A stretch of DNA of 64,000 nt from Rhizobium deserti. Its GTDB lineage: Bacteria; Pseudomonadota; Alphaproteobacteria; Rhizobiales; Rhizobiaceae. Each line of letters starts with the position of its first letter. Positions within the stretch are counted from its first letter, which is position 1. Both the position numbers and the translations under genes were made by a program. Below, piece by piece: positions 50,783 to 59,532 of the stretch. Below the pieces are notes generated by a model, which made no database searches, was not told where the DNA came from, and saw only the letters and a program-made list of their open reading frames with translations. The stretch is taken from contig NZ_SMTL01000002.1 in the NCBI RefSeq assembly GCF_004358025.1, forward strand, positions 868,001 to 932,000. The letters run 5' to 3'.

Positions 50783-51005
50783 TCGTGAGTGGTGGACGGC
50801 TCTTCCACACGCCGGCTTCGATGATGGCCTTGGCGATCATCAAATTGCTGCGCAGGGGCAGGCACAGGCCCGCTATAGGCGATCAACTTTGCGTGGCAGC
50901 TATGCGAAATCCGGCAAGGCACAGGTTTCGAATTAGGGGTAAACGCTGCCGCTTCGCGCCGAAAAGGCACACAACGAAGTGGTGATCCGGCCCGCCATTC
51001 AATCG

Positions 51006-51034
51006 GTTTGCATGGCGGCGGCAAACACCTATAT
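51006..51034 (+). promoter_or_regulatory. Candidate promoter of the degenerate ABC gene
   Basis: GTTTGC (51006-51011), 17-base spacer, CTATAT (51029-51034), close to the rhizobial pattern CTTGAC and CTATAT, and about 60 bases before the start codon. The rest of 50783-51097 shows no gene. Confidence 0.35.
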
Positions 51035-51097
51035 CATAATTCCTTGAACCGTTGGGCCATTGGCGTATTTGGGCCGCCACCCCGAGATCGAAGATCT

Positions 51098-53824
51098 ATG
51101 CTGATGGAAAAACACCTACTTCGCTACATCTGGAACCACACGCGTCCGCAGCAGGTGTTCATCCTCATCATCGTGATGATCTCGATGATCCCCTATTTCA
51201 TGGCCTTCGACCTGCCCAAGCAGATCATCAACGGGCCGATCCAGGGCGGCGGATTCGAAAATCCGGGCGAAACCCAGCCCTTTCTGGACTTTTCCTATAC
51301 TATCCCCTGGACAGACTGGACCTTCGGCTTCGCCGGCTTCGAGCTCAACCGCATGGCCATGCTGATGGCCCTGAGCGGCGTCTTCCTGGTGCTCGTCATC
51401 ATCAACGGCCTCTTCAAGTTCTACATCAACAATTACAAGGGCAAGCTTGGCGAGCGGCTGCTGCGCCGTATCCGCTACGAGCTCGTCGACCGCCTCCTGC
51501 GCTTTCCGCCCAGCACCATGAGGCAGGTACGGGCAGCTGAAGTCTCGAGCATGGTCAAGGACGAGGTGGAGCCGTTCGGCGGCTTTACCGGGGACGCCTT
51601 CGTGCAGCCGGCCATGCTCGGCGGCCAGGCGGCGGCAGCGCTCTTCTTCATCATCCTCCAGAACCTGTGGCTGGGGCTGATCGCCGCCTTCATGGTCGGC
51701 ATCCAGGTGGGCATTATTCCCAAGATGCGGCGCCGGCTGATCGAGCTTGGCCGCCAGCGGCAGCTCACCGCGCGGCACCTGGCGGGCAAGGTCGGAGAGA
51801 TCGTCGAGGGCATCGACACGATCCACACCTATGATACCACCAACCTGGAACGGGCCGATGTCGCTTATCGCCTCGGCCAGATCTACAAGATCCGCTACGA
51901 GCTTTACCGTTGGAAATTCCTGGTGAAGTTCGTCAACAACTTCCTGTCGCAGCTGACGCCCTTCCTTTTCTATTCCATCGGCGGCTATTTCGCCCTGCGC
52001 GGCACGCTGGATGTCGGCCAGCTGGTGGCGGTGATCAATGCCTACAAGGATCTGCCGGGCCCATTGAAGGAGTTGATCGACTGGGACCAGGCGCGCCAGG
52101 ACGTCCAGGTCAAATACGAGCAGGTCCGCGAACAGTTCGAACCGCCGCAACTGATCGAAGCCTCGCTGCATGCCCTTTCCGCCAATGTCCCCGAACATGT
52201 GCAGAGCCCGCTTGCCGCGCTGAATGTGACGATCACCGACGGAAGCGGCGCGCATGTTGCCGAAAACGTCACGCTGAAGATCGAAACCGGAGAAACAGTC
52301 GCAATCGTCGACAACGCCGGCAATGGCGCCGAAGCCATAGCGGAAGCCTTTGGCCGCGTCGCCTGGCCGTCTTCCGGAAAAGTGACGCTCGGGGAAGTCG
52401 ATCTTCTCGAACTGCCCGAGGCGGTGACCGGACGGCAGATCACCTATGCTTCCTCCGACAGCTATTTCTTCCACGGAACCCTCAAGGACAACCTGCTTTA
52501 CGGCCTCAAGCACGCACCGGTCGAAGGCGACAAGAACGAGGAGGACGATTCGCCGAGCCGCCGCTGGGCGATCGACGAGGCCGTGAAGGCGGGCAATTCC
52601 ACTCACCATCCGGACGCCGACTGGATCGACCGGCGCTCGACTTCCATCTCGAGCGGATCGAGCGAGGATCTCAAGCAATCCATTATCGGCGCGCTGGATG
52701 CGGTGCAGCTGACCTCCGACGTGATGGAACTGGCCCTGCATTCCTTTGTCGATCCGAAGGAGAATCCGACGCTGACCGAGCGCGTGGTGGAAATGCGGTT
52801 TGCGCTTCGCGAGGAACTGGCCAAGGAAGGCATTGCTAACATCGTATCGCATTTCGACTTCAGCAGCTACAACAAGGAAGCAACGGTCCGCGAAAACCTG
52901 CTGTTTGCCGCAACGCGACAGGCTCCAACCTGGAATACCGACCTTGCCGAAGGCGAATATGTCTTCGAGGTACTAAAGACGGCCAAGCTCTTCGACCTGC
53001 TCTACAATATGGGGCTGACGGTCGCCGAAAACGTCGTCGAAATCTTTGCCGGCCTGCCGCCGGAACATCCGCTCTTCCAGCAGCTGGAACATATCACGGC
53101 AGACGATATCGCCTTCTACCAGCATTTCATGCAGAGAACGCGTCGTCGCCGCAATTACGAGATCACCGAGAGCGACCGCCGCGCCATCGTCAAGTTGAGC
53201 CTCTACTATATCGAGCCCCGCTACCGCTTCGGTGTTCTCACCAAGGATATCATGGACCAGATCGTGGCTGCCCGCGATCTCTTCTATGCCAATCTCCCAG
53301 TGGAATTGCGCGACCGCATTGAGCGCTACGATCCGCATCGCTATATGGGGGCCGCGACGCTGCGCGAAAACATCCTGTTCGGCAAGCTCTCGCATCGAAG
53401 CCCCGATGCCCCGGCCAAGATCCGCAAGGTGGCGTCACGGGTGGTGCGCGAAATGGGTCTCTACGAGAGCTTTATCGGGCTGGGACTAAGCTATGACGTG
53501 GGCGCGAGCGGGCGCCGCCTGACGCCGGTTCAGCGCCACAAGCTCAGCCTTGCGAGGGCTTTGGTGCGGCGATCCAACTATTACGTCTTCAACAAGCCGC
53601 TTCCGGGGCTCGATCGACGGGACCAAGAGGAAATTGTTAAGAACGTGCTTCAATTCCTGCAGCAGCAGGATAATAATCCATCCGTGATCTGGGTTCTGTC
53701 GAACACATCCCTGTCACGTTTGTTTCATCGAGTGATAGTATTCGACCGGGGTTCAGTGGTCGAGGACGGATCGTACGAGACTCTGGACGAGAAGAGTGGT
53801 ATATTTAGATCTCTAGTGGCATAA
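51098..53824 (+). CDS. ABC-exporter-like protein with degraded, expanded ATPase domain
   Basis: A 908-residue protein. Residues 1-340 are a type IV ABC-exporter membrane domain (VFILIIVMISMIPYFMAF, LMALSGVFLVLVIINGLF, LFFIILQNLWLGLIAAFMVG, PFLFYSIGGYFALRG). The ATPase region has lost its catalytic residues. Walker A reads VDNAGNGAEA (no Lys, near residue 405). The Q-loop Gln is replaced in ASSDSYFFHG. The signature is ASGRRLTPVQRHKLS (near 805), and Walker B is YYVFNKPLPGLD with Asn and Lys for Asp and Glu. Roughly 400 residues separate Walker A from the signature, versus about 110 normally. The insert repeats a TLRENILFG-like motif at about 460, 595 and 752. It is probably not an ATP-driven pump. 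A cyclic-nucleotide-binding gene follows 36 bases later. Start: ATG at 51098 or 51104. Confidence 0.85.
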   Translation: MLMEKHLLRYIWNHTRPQQVFILIIVMISMIPYFMAFDLPKQIINGPIQGGGFENPGETQPFLDFSYTIPWTDWTFGFAGFELNRMAMLMALSGVFLVLVIINGLFKFYINNYKGKLGERLLRRIRYELVDRLLRFPPSTMRQVRAAEVSSMVKDEVEPFGGFTGDAFVQPAMLGGQAAAALFFIILQNLWLGLIAAFMVGIQVGIIPKMRRRLIELGRQRQLTARHLAGKVGEIVEGIDTIHTYDTTNLERADVAYRLGQIYKIRYELYRWKFLVKFVNNFLSQLTPFLFYSIGGYFALRGTLDVGQLVAVINAYKDLPGPLKELIDWDQARQDVQVKYEQVREQFEPPQLIEASLHALSANVPEHVQSPLAALNVTITDGSGAHVAENVTLKIETGETVAIVDNAGNGAEAIAEAFGRVAWPSSGKVTLGEVDLLELPEAVTGRQITYASSDSYFFHGTLKDNLLYGLKHAPVEGDKNEEDDSPSRRWAIDEAVKAGNSTHHPDADWIDRRSTSISSGSSEDLKQSIIGALDAVQLTSDVMELALHSFVDPKENPTLTERVVEMRFALREELAKEGIANIVSHFDFSSYNKEATVRENLLFAATRQAPTWNTDLAEGEYVFEVLKTAKLFDLLYNMGLTVAENVVEIFAGLPPEHPLFQQLEHITADDIAFYQHFMQRTRRRRNYEITESDRRAIVKLSLYYIEPRYRFGVLTKDIMDQIVAARDLFYANLPVELRDRIERYDPHRYMGAATLRENILFGKLSHRSPDAPAKIRKVASRVVREMGLYESFIGLGLSYDVGASGRRLTPVQRHKLSLARALVRRSNYYVFNKPLPGLDRRDQEEIVKNVLQFLQQQDNNPSVIWVLSNTSLSRLFHRVIVFDRGSVVEDGSYETLDEKSGIFRSLVA

Positions 53825-53860
53825 TAGACAGCCACTACAGAACGACCAGATGGTGCACCC

Positions 53861-54316
53861 ATGCTGCTTAACGACGAAGTGCAGTTGCTACGCAAGGTCC
53901 CATACTTTTGCCGGGTCGATCCCTGCAAGCTGAAGCTGCTTGCCTTCACGTCGGATCGCGTCCTGTACGAGCCCGGTCAAGTGCTGTTCACCCAGGGTGA
54001 GAGCAGCGATGCTGCCTATGTCATTCTGCATGGGACAGTGGATCTTCTGACCCGGTCTTCGGGAGAAGATCTAAAGATCGGCGAGGCCGGATGCAATTCA
54101 ATCATTGGTGAGATGTGTTTGATCTCCAATTCGCTGCAGGCGGTCACCGCCCGGGCGGCCACCGAGGTCGAGGCGCTGCGCATTACCAAGGACACCTTCT
54201 TCAAGGTGATTGCCGACAATCCGCGCATGAGCTTGGAAATCAGCCGGACGCTGGCGGAAAACCTTCGCGGCTCGCGTTACGACGGCACGAACCGCATCGA
54301 CCACCACGTTCTCTAG
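53861..54316 (+). CDS. Stand-alone cyclic-nucleotide-binding domain protein
   Basis: A 151-residue protein of the CRP cAMP-binding fold without a DNA-binding helix-turn-helix. N-terminal EVQLLRKVPYFCRVDPCKLKL and YEPGQVLFTQGESSDAAYVILHG form the barrel; the phosphate-binding cassette is IIGEMCLISNSLQAVTARAAT with the ligand-contacting Glu and Arg. A C-terminal helix (PRMSLEISRTLAENLRG) would close over the ligand. It lies 36 bases after the degenerate ABC gene, in the same direction, and probably reports cyclic-nucleotide levels to it. No enzyme or channel domain is attached. Confidence 0.9.
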   Translation: MLLNDEVQLLRKVPYFCRVDPCKLKLLAFTSDRVLYEPGQVLFTQGESSDAAYVILHGTVDLLTRSSGEDLKIGEAGCNSIIGEMCLISNSLQAVTARAATEVEALRITKDTFFKVIADNPRMSLEISRTLAENLRGSRYDGTNRIDHHVL

Positions 54317-54341
54317 CCCATCGGTAATGCCCATTTTGGCG

Positions 54342-54378
54342 ACGGCGGATGCCCCTCATTTTCGCGGGCATCCGCCGT
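54342..54378. terminator. Perfect 13-base hairpin between convergent genes
   Basis: ACGGCGGATGCCC (54342-54354), 11-base loop, GGGCATCCGCCGT (54366-54378). There is no T run on either side, so it may slow polymerase or act with Rho; it separates the cyclic-nucleotide-binding gene from the convergent methyltransferase. Confidence 0.55.
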
Positions 54379-54414
54379 TACAGCCCGATTATCGGCAGGA
54401 CCAAAGACTACTGT

Positions 54415-54897
54415 TCAACGTTTCCGGTAATAGAAGTAGCGCCCTTCTTCCACCGAGGGCAGACGCGGAAGCTCTTCAAGCTCCGGGTGGTCGAGCGGCA
54501 GGCCGCTCACCGCATAGGAGCCCTTGGCGAGCATGCCGGCGACCATCTGCGGCAGCCAGGTCAGCGTGATGGCATCCTTTTCCGGGTAGCCTTGGCCGAT
54601 ATCGGCATGCACAAGTGCGGCATTGCGGCCAACATAGTCGAGGCCGGTTTCCTTGATCTCGCCCAGCACCACATCCTGCGGCTCCGGCGCTTCGGTCTTG
54701 TGGGCGCCCATATGACGATCGAAGGCCAGGATGCGTCGATGGGGAAAGAGTTGCCGCAAATGGCTGTGGGTCCGCCCGTTCCCCAGGCCCACCTCGAAAA
54801 TATCGCCCTCTGCCGGCAAGCCAAGCGTGCCTTCAATGTGATTGAGGATGTCGCGCTGCGCCGTCATGCGGCTGATGAAGCTGTCCAGTCTGCTCAT
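54415..54897 (-). CDS. Class I SAM-dependent methyltransferase-like protein
   Basis: A 160-residue short methyltransferase fold. Motif I is DIFEVGLGNGRTHSHL near residue 33, and an acidic loop follows (RILAFDRHMG). Later DAITLTWLPQMVAGML is motif-IV-like. Its substrate is unknown. It is shorter than most members, so it may need a partner or act on a small molecule. It is 61 bases from the end of the nucleotide-sugar dehydrogenase, in the same direction. Confidence 0.78.
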   Translation of the reverse strand: MSRLDSFISRMTAQRDILNHIEGTLGLPAEGDIFEVGLGNGRTHSHLRQLFPHRRILAFDRHMGAHKTEAPEPQDVVLGEIKETGLDYVGRNAALVHADIGQGYPEKDAITLTWLPQMVAGMLAKGSYAVSGLPLDHPELEELPRLPSVEEGRYFYYRKR

Positions 54898-54957
54898 GTG
54901 TAAGGCTATCCTTGTCCATTATATTGGTCGGCCGTCCCGAAGACGGCTCGTTCAGTC

Positions 54958-56316
54958 TCAGGCCTTGACGATGCCATCCGCCGTGATGCCGCGCGCAGCA
55001 AAGGCGTTGCGGGTATCGACCACCAGCGGAACATGCCGTGCAATGGCCTGGTAATCGAAGGCATCATGATCGGTTGCGAGGATGGCAGCGTCGAAGCCGG
55101 AAATCTCGTCAGGTTGGCAGGACACCGACCGCCTGCCCTTGAGGTGGCCATATTCACGGGTCCGCGGCACTTCCGCGATGAAGGGATCGTGATACGCGAC
55201 ATCGGCGCCGCGCTCCAGAAGGAGTTCCATTAAGCGCAAGGACGGGCTTTCGCGGATGTCGGGCACATTCTTCTTGTAGGCAAGACCCAGGATGAGGATG
55301 CGCGAGCGGCTCAAGGCCTTGCCGAGCCTGCGGTCCAGCGCTTCCGCAAGCCGATCGACGACATAGCGGGGCATGGCCGTGTTGATTTCGCCGGCAAGCT
55401 CGATGAAGCGCGTCGGCTGGTCGTATTCGCGCGACTTCCAGGTGAGATAGAAGGGATCGATCGGGATGCAGTGACCGCCGAGGCCGGGACCCGGATAGAA
55501 AGGCATATACCCGAAGGGCTTGGTCTTGGCGGCGTTGATGACCTCCCAGATATCGATGCCCATGCGCTCGTAGACGAGCTTCAATTCGTTGACGAGGGCA
55601 ATATTGACCGCCCGAAAGACGTTTTCCGTCAGCTTCACGGCCTCGGCCGTGCGGGTGCTGGAAACCGGGACGACCGTCTTGACGACAGCCCCGTAGAAGG
55701 CGGACACAAGGGCGGAAGCCGCCTCGCCGTCGCCGGCCACCACTTTGGGAATGGTCGAGGTTTCGAAATCGCGATTTCCGGGATCCTCGCGCTCCGGCGA
55801 GTAGCCGAGGAAGAAGTCCTGCCCGCCGACCAATCCGCTGGTTTCGAGGATCGGCTTCATCACCTCCTCGGTCGTTCCGGGATAGGTAGTCGATTCGAGA
55901 ACGATCAACTGGCCGCGCCGAAGCGTGCGGACGATCTGCTGGCAGGTATTGCTGACGAAGGAAAGGTCGGGTTCGCGATGGCGGGTGAGCGGCGTCGGCA
56001 CGCAGATGGCGATCACGTCGCATTCGCCGAGCCGCTCGAATTGGCTTGTCGCAAAAAATCGCTGCGCCTGCCGTTCGGAGGATAGCACCGCGTCGGGAAC
56101 CGCGTCGATATAGCTTCTGCCGGCATCGATGGCGGTGATCTTGTCGGGATCGACATCGAAACCGAGCACGGTGAAGCCGGCGCGCGACGCGGTCATGGCC
56201 AGAGGCAGGCCCACATATCCAAGGCCGATCACGCCGATCAGCGCGCGCTTTGCCTCTATGGCCGACAGAAGCTCTGCCGCCTTTTCCTGTTGCTGGCTCA
56301 AAGGAAGTGACTCCAC
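54958..56316 (-). CDS. Nucleotide-sugar dehydrogenase (UDP-N-acetylglucosamine/mannosamine type)
   Basis: A 452-residue enzyme of the UDP-glucose/GDP-mannose dehydrogenase family. NAD motif GVIGLGYVGLPLA is near residue 28, the middle domain has KLTENVFRAVNIALVNELKL, and the catalytic cysteine lies in GPGLGGHCIPIDP. Family members oxidise a UDP-sugar to the uronic acid for surface polysaccharides; WbpA/TuaD-like. The start is GTG at 56316; a TTG at 56301 preceded by GGAG is an alternative. Divergent from a glycosyltransferase gene, so part of a polysaccharide locus. Confidence 0.92.
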   Translation of the reverse strand: MESLPLSQQQEKAAELLSAIEAKRALIGVIGLGYVGLPLAMTASRAGFTVLGFDVDPDKITAIDAGRSYIDAVPDAVLSSERQAQRFFATSQFERLGECDVIAICVPTPLTRHREPDLSFVSNTCQQIVRTLRRGQLIVLESTTYPGTTEEVMKPILETSGLVGGQDFFLGYSPEREDPGNRDFETSTIPKVVAGDGEAASALVSAFYGAVVKTVVPVSSTRTAEAVKLTENVFRAVNIALVNELKLVYERMGIDIWEVINAAKTKPFGYMPFYPGPGLGGHCIPIDPFYLTWKSREYDQPTRFIELAGEINTAMPRYVVDRLAEALDRRLGKALSRSRILILGLAYKKNVPDIRESPSLRLMELLLERGADVAYHDPFIAEVPRTREYGHLKGRRSVSCQPDEISGFDAAILATDHDAFDYQAIARHVPLVVDTRNAFAARGITADGIVKA

Positions 56317-56480
56317 CTGCTATGCTTATAACGGCCCTCAGGTGTGATGAATGGCATCTGCTGTCAAGAGACGAGGGCCGCTGGGGTAGGCTTGCGGGCG
56401 ATTGCAGCCGCTTCATCCGCCGCAAATAATGCGAGCACGGCTCTTGCAAGACGTGCCCGCAATGCGGCTTATCGGCAGCC

Positions 56481-57572
56481 ATGGATATTGCCTTCTATGC
56501 GCCGCTGAAATCGCCAAGCCATCCTGTCCCCTCCGGGGACCGGCTGATGGCGCGGCAGTTGATCGCCGCACTCGAACTTGCCGGCCATTCCGTCACAGTC
56601 GTGTCCGAGTTCCGTTCCTTTCTTCCGGCCGCCGACAGCCCGGTCGGCGAACGCGATGGCAAAGCCACGGAAGAGGCGGAAAGGATCTCGACCGGTTGGG
56701 AGGGGGCCGGCAAGCCGGATATGTGGATCTGCTACCACCCCTATTACAAGGCGCCCGACCTGATCGGCATCGCTCTCTGCCGTCGCTTCGCCATTCCTTA
56801 CGTGACCGTCGAAACCTCCTATTCCTCCCGCCGCAATCTTGGACAATGGGCGCAGGCGCAGGATCTTGTGCTCGAGGGCGCGCGGATGGCCGCCGCCAGT
56901 ATCTGCTTGACCGAGCGGGACCTGCAGGGGCTTGAACCATACATTCCGAAAGACCGGCTGTTCCGCCTGGCGCCCTTCATCCAGGCTGATCCCTATCTGA
57001 CGAGAAGGCCTGCGCCGCAGCCCGGCCGGCTGATTACCGTCGCGATGATGCGCAGCGGTGACAAACTCAGCAGTTATGCGGCCCTGGCCGCAGCCCTGCA
57101 CGAGATCGCCGACCTACCCTGGACGCTGAGCGTGATCGGCGACGGTCCGGCCAGAACGGAGGTGGAGCGCCTGTTCGGCGCCGAGATTGCCGGGCGGGTG
57201 GAATGGCTGGGGCAGAAAAACCAGGACGAGATCGCCGCACTTCTGTCCACCGCCAGCATCTATGTCTGGCCGGGGCATGGGGAAGCCTATGGACTGGCCT
57301 ATCTGGAAGCACAGGCGGCCGGCCTGCCGGTTGTCGCCGAGTCAGTTGCCGGCGTTCCGGAAGCTGTCGCGAATGGCCGCAGTGGTCTTCTGACACCCCC
57401 CGGCGATCAATATGCTTATGCGCAGGCTATCGCCTTGCTCCTAAAGGATGCGCAGGAACGGCAGCGGCTGGCGCGAGGTGCACGTGCCTTCGTCGCGGCG
57501 GAACGGGATATCAGTGCCGCCTCTGCACGTCTCGACCAGATCATCACGTCATGCAGGAAAGACCGATCGTGA
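56481..57572 (+). CDS. Glycosyltransferase family 4 protein
   Basis: A 363-residue GT-B-fold enzyme. The N-terminal half MDIAFYAPLKSPSHPVPSGD is as in GT4 proteins and the donor-binding half contains RVEWLGQKNQDEIAALLSTA, GHGEAYGLAYLEAQAAGLP and VAESVAGVPEAV; the Glu pair in this region binds the nucleotide-sugar. It adds a sugar from a UDP- or GDP-sugar to a lipid- or carbohydrate-acceptor in the cytosol. It overlaps the next gene by 4 bases (GTGA). Confidence 0.9.
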   Translation: MDIAFYAPLKSPSHPVPSGDRLMARQLIAALELAGHSVTVVSEFRSFLPAADSPVGERDGKATEEAERISTGWEGAGKPDMWICYHPYYKAPDLIGIALCRRFAIPYVTVETSYSSRRNLGQWAQAQDLVLEGARMAAASICLTERDLQGLEPYIPKDRLFRLAPFIQADPYLTRRPAPQPGRLITVAMMRSGDKLSSYAALAAALHEIADLPWTLSVIGDGPARTEVERLFGAEIAGRVEWLGQKNQDEIAALLSTASIYVWPGHGEAYGLAYLEAQAAGLPVVAESVAGVPEAVANGRSGLLTPPGDQYAYAQAIALLLKDAQERQRLARGARAFVAAERDISAASARLDQIITSCRKDRS

Positions 57573-58300
57573 GCCAAGCGGACCTGACCAGGATATTGGA
57601 GGATTTGAGCCGGACCGGTCGCCAGGTGCGCTTCTGGCTTCGCGACGACGATGCGGTGGAGCCGACACGTCCACTCGACCGGCTTCTGGACCTGGCGCGC
57701 AGCTTTGCCGTGCCGCTGACGCTGGCGGTCATTCCGCAACATACCGGGCGCGAGCTTGCCGAGCGCGTCGACAAGCATGACGATATCACGGTCGCGGTGC
57801 ATGGCTGGTCGCATATCAACCATGCCGGGCCCGGGGAAAAGAAGCAGGAACTCGGCGCGCACCGGCCGCTCGATAGGGTGGCCAACGAATTGCTGGCCGG
57901 TTTCGACAAGCTTTCGGCGCTTTACCCGGAGGCCTTCATCCCCATGCTGGTGCCGCCGTGGAACCGTATCTCGCCGGATCTGGTCGGCGCCCTGCCTGCC
58001 CTCGGCTTTCGCGCGCTTTCGGTTTTCGGCCGCGAGACGCCGGCATCGCTGGCACTGCTCAACACCCATGTGGACATCATGAACTGGCATGGCGTGCGCG
58101 GCGGGCGCGAGCCGGACGTGGTCTTTCGCGAACTGGCGGAGCTGCTTGCCAGCCCCGACTGCCCGGAGGTGGTCGGCATCCTCACCCATCATCTCGTGCA
58201 TGACGAGAATGCCTGGGGCTTCCTGGAGCGCCTGTTTGCGGCCACAGCGGGACATGCGGCGTGCCGATGGACCAGCGCCCGCACAGTGCCTGGCTTTTAG
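57569..58300 (+). CDS. Polysaccharide-deacetylase family protein
   Basis: A 243-residue NodB-like/carbohydrate-esterase family 4-like protein. WLRDDDAVEPT supplies the Asp pair, VAVHGWSHINHAG the histidines and LVPPWNRISPDL the substrate-loop. A C-terminal THHLVHDE holds another histidine. It lacks a signal peptide, so it may act on a cytosolic precursor. GTG at 57569 is chosen because it overlaps the GT4 stop (GTGA) and AGGAAAG lies upstream; an in-frame ATG at 57551 is an alternative. Confidence 0.85.
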   Translation: MSQADLTRILEDLSRTGRQVRFWLRDDDAVEPTRPLDRLLDLARSFAVPLTLAVIPQHTGRELAERVDKHDDITVAVHGWSHINHAGPGEKKQELGAHRPLDRVANELLAGFDKLSALYPEAFIPMLVPPWNRISPDLVGALPALGFRALSVFGRETPASLALLNTHVDIMNWHGVRGGREPDVVFRELAELLASPDCPEVVGILTHHLVHDENAWGFLERLFAATAGHAACRWTSARTVPGF

Positions 58301-58301
58301 C

Positions 58302-59312
58302 CTACCAGGATTTCCAGCCGACCAGCAGGCCGTGACCTTGGGCGACGGCCGCCGCGCAAGCCGCCTCAACCTCAGAGAAAGGCGCGCCGCGGCGAAGATT
58401 GGCAGCGACGAGGCCTGCATCGGGAACCGAGACATTCGTGCTGCGGAAGACGACGGTCATGATCAGCGGCCCCGTCGACCACCAGGCCGGCGCTTCCGGC
58501 AAGGCGGCCATCACCTCCGGCAGGACCTGCAGCAATCGGGCAAAAACGGGATGCGCCAGCGGCGCGGCAATCAGCGAATTGGTGAGCAGCAGGCTGCCTT
58601 TGCCCGTTTCGCGCGGCGTCTCTTCCGGCAGAGCCATCAATCCGACCAGAGGCAGAAGATCCGCCAAGCCGAGATCGTCGCGGGTCGGGTACCAGTCGCA
58701 GTCGATATAAACGCCGCCCAGCGCATGCAGTACGAAATAGCGCGCCACATCGACGGCGCCAGGATAATCGCCCTCCTCCAGCATGCGCAGATAGGCGGGA
58801 TGGCGCGACACGCCCAGCGCTTCCAGATCGCTTTCGCGCCACAGCCGGTATTCGAAACCGGTTCTGGCGGCATGCACCGCCCAGCGCTTCGTCGATCCCG
58901 GAACGGCGAGGCTGCCGAGCCATATCTGGTGGATGACGCGCGGCACCGCCTCGCGGCTCAGCCTCGTCATCTCCCGGATCTCATCAATGCCAAACGCCGT
59001 GAAGCGCTCCAGCAGCGCCGGGTCCGGCACCAGGCTGTGCTGCAGGCCGATCCGCTCGACCAGGTTCTTTTCCGCCTTGGCGAGCTTCAGGTAAGCGGAA
59101 TGCAGCTGGCGGGGCAGTCCGAGCACCGTCGTTTCGCCGAGCAGCCGGTTGGCGGCGACCACTTCATCGGCCTTCAAGGCGTCCAGCGCGCGACGTGCTT
59201 CCGCGTGATTTCCCGCGGCGATCAGATCGCGCGCCTGGCGCAATCGGTCGCGATAAATCGCCCTCACCGATGTTTCCGATGCCAATGCTTGTTCGCCCTT
59301 CCCGTGGCTCAA
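58302..59312 (-). CDS. DXD glycosyltransferase (OCH1/TcdA-B-catalytic-like)
   Basis: A protein of the glycosyltransferase sugar-binding DXD family. AVPRVIHQIWLGSLAVPG begins the catalytic domain, and VDVARYFVLHALGGVYIDCD holds the DXD metal site. Late blocks are GSLLLTNSLIAAPLAHP and WWSTGPLIMTVVF. It transfers a sugar to a surface glycan. The start is uncertain. TTG at 59312 gives about 336 residues; an ATG at 59444 is in frame, but its extra N-terminus looks non-conserved and lacks a ribosome-binding site. It converges with the deacetylase gene, one base apart. Confidence 0.8.
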   Translation of the reverse strand: MSHGKGEQALASETSVRAIYRDRLRQARDLIAAGNHAEARRALDALKADEVVAANRLLGETTVLGLPRQLHSAYLKLAKAEKNLVERIGLQHSLVPDPALLERFTAFGIDEIREMTRLSREAVPRVIHQIWLGSLAVPGSTKRWAVHAARTGFEYRLWRESDLEALGVSRHPAYLRMLEEGDYPGAVDVARYFVLHALGGVYIDCDWYPTRDDLGLADLLPLVGLMALPEETPRETGKGSLLLTNSLIAAPLAHPVFARLLQVLPEVMAALPEAPAWWSTGPLIMTVVFRSTNVSVPDAGLVAANLRRGAPFSEVEAACAAAVAQGHGLLVGWKSW

Positions 59313-59532
59313 CCGCGTCCGCCCCCCAAGACCTCCGCAGCCATCTGCGGCGCCAAGTGTTAAACAGCAACTGTCATCCTGCTGCAATGAAGACTGATGT
59401 AGATCGGCCCACTGATTGTCCCCGCTCCGGCATTTGTTCTTCATGGACAGGTGCCAATGGCTGGGCTAGGCTGCGATCCTGATCCATTCTCTCCTTCCAA
59501 CTTCCCGAAAAAATGAGCCGGAATGACTATGC

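Noticed and set aside
51116-52852. A 578-codon open frame on the minus strand
   Set aside because: Antisense to the ABC protein; His/Asp/Gly-rich composition typical of shadow frames.
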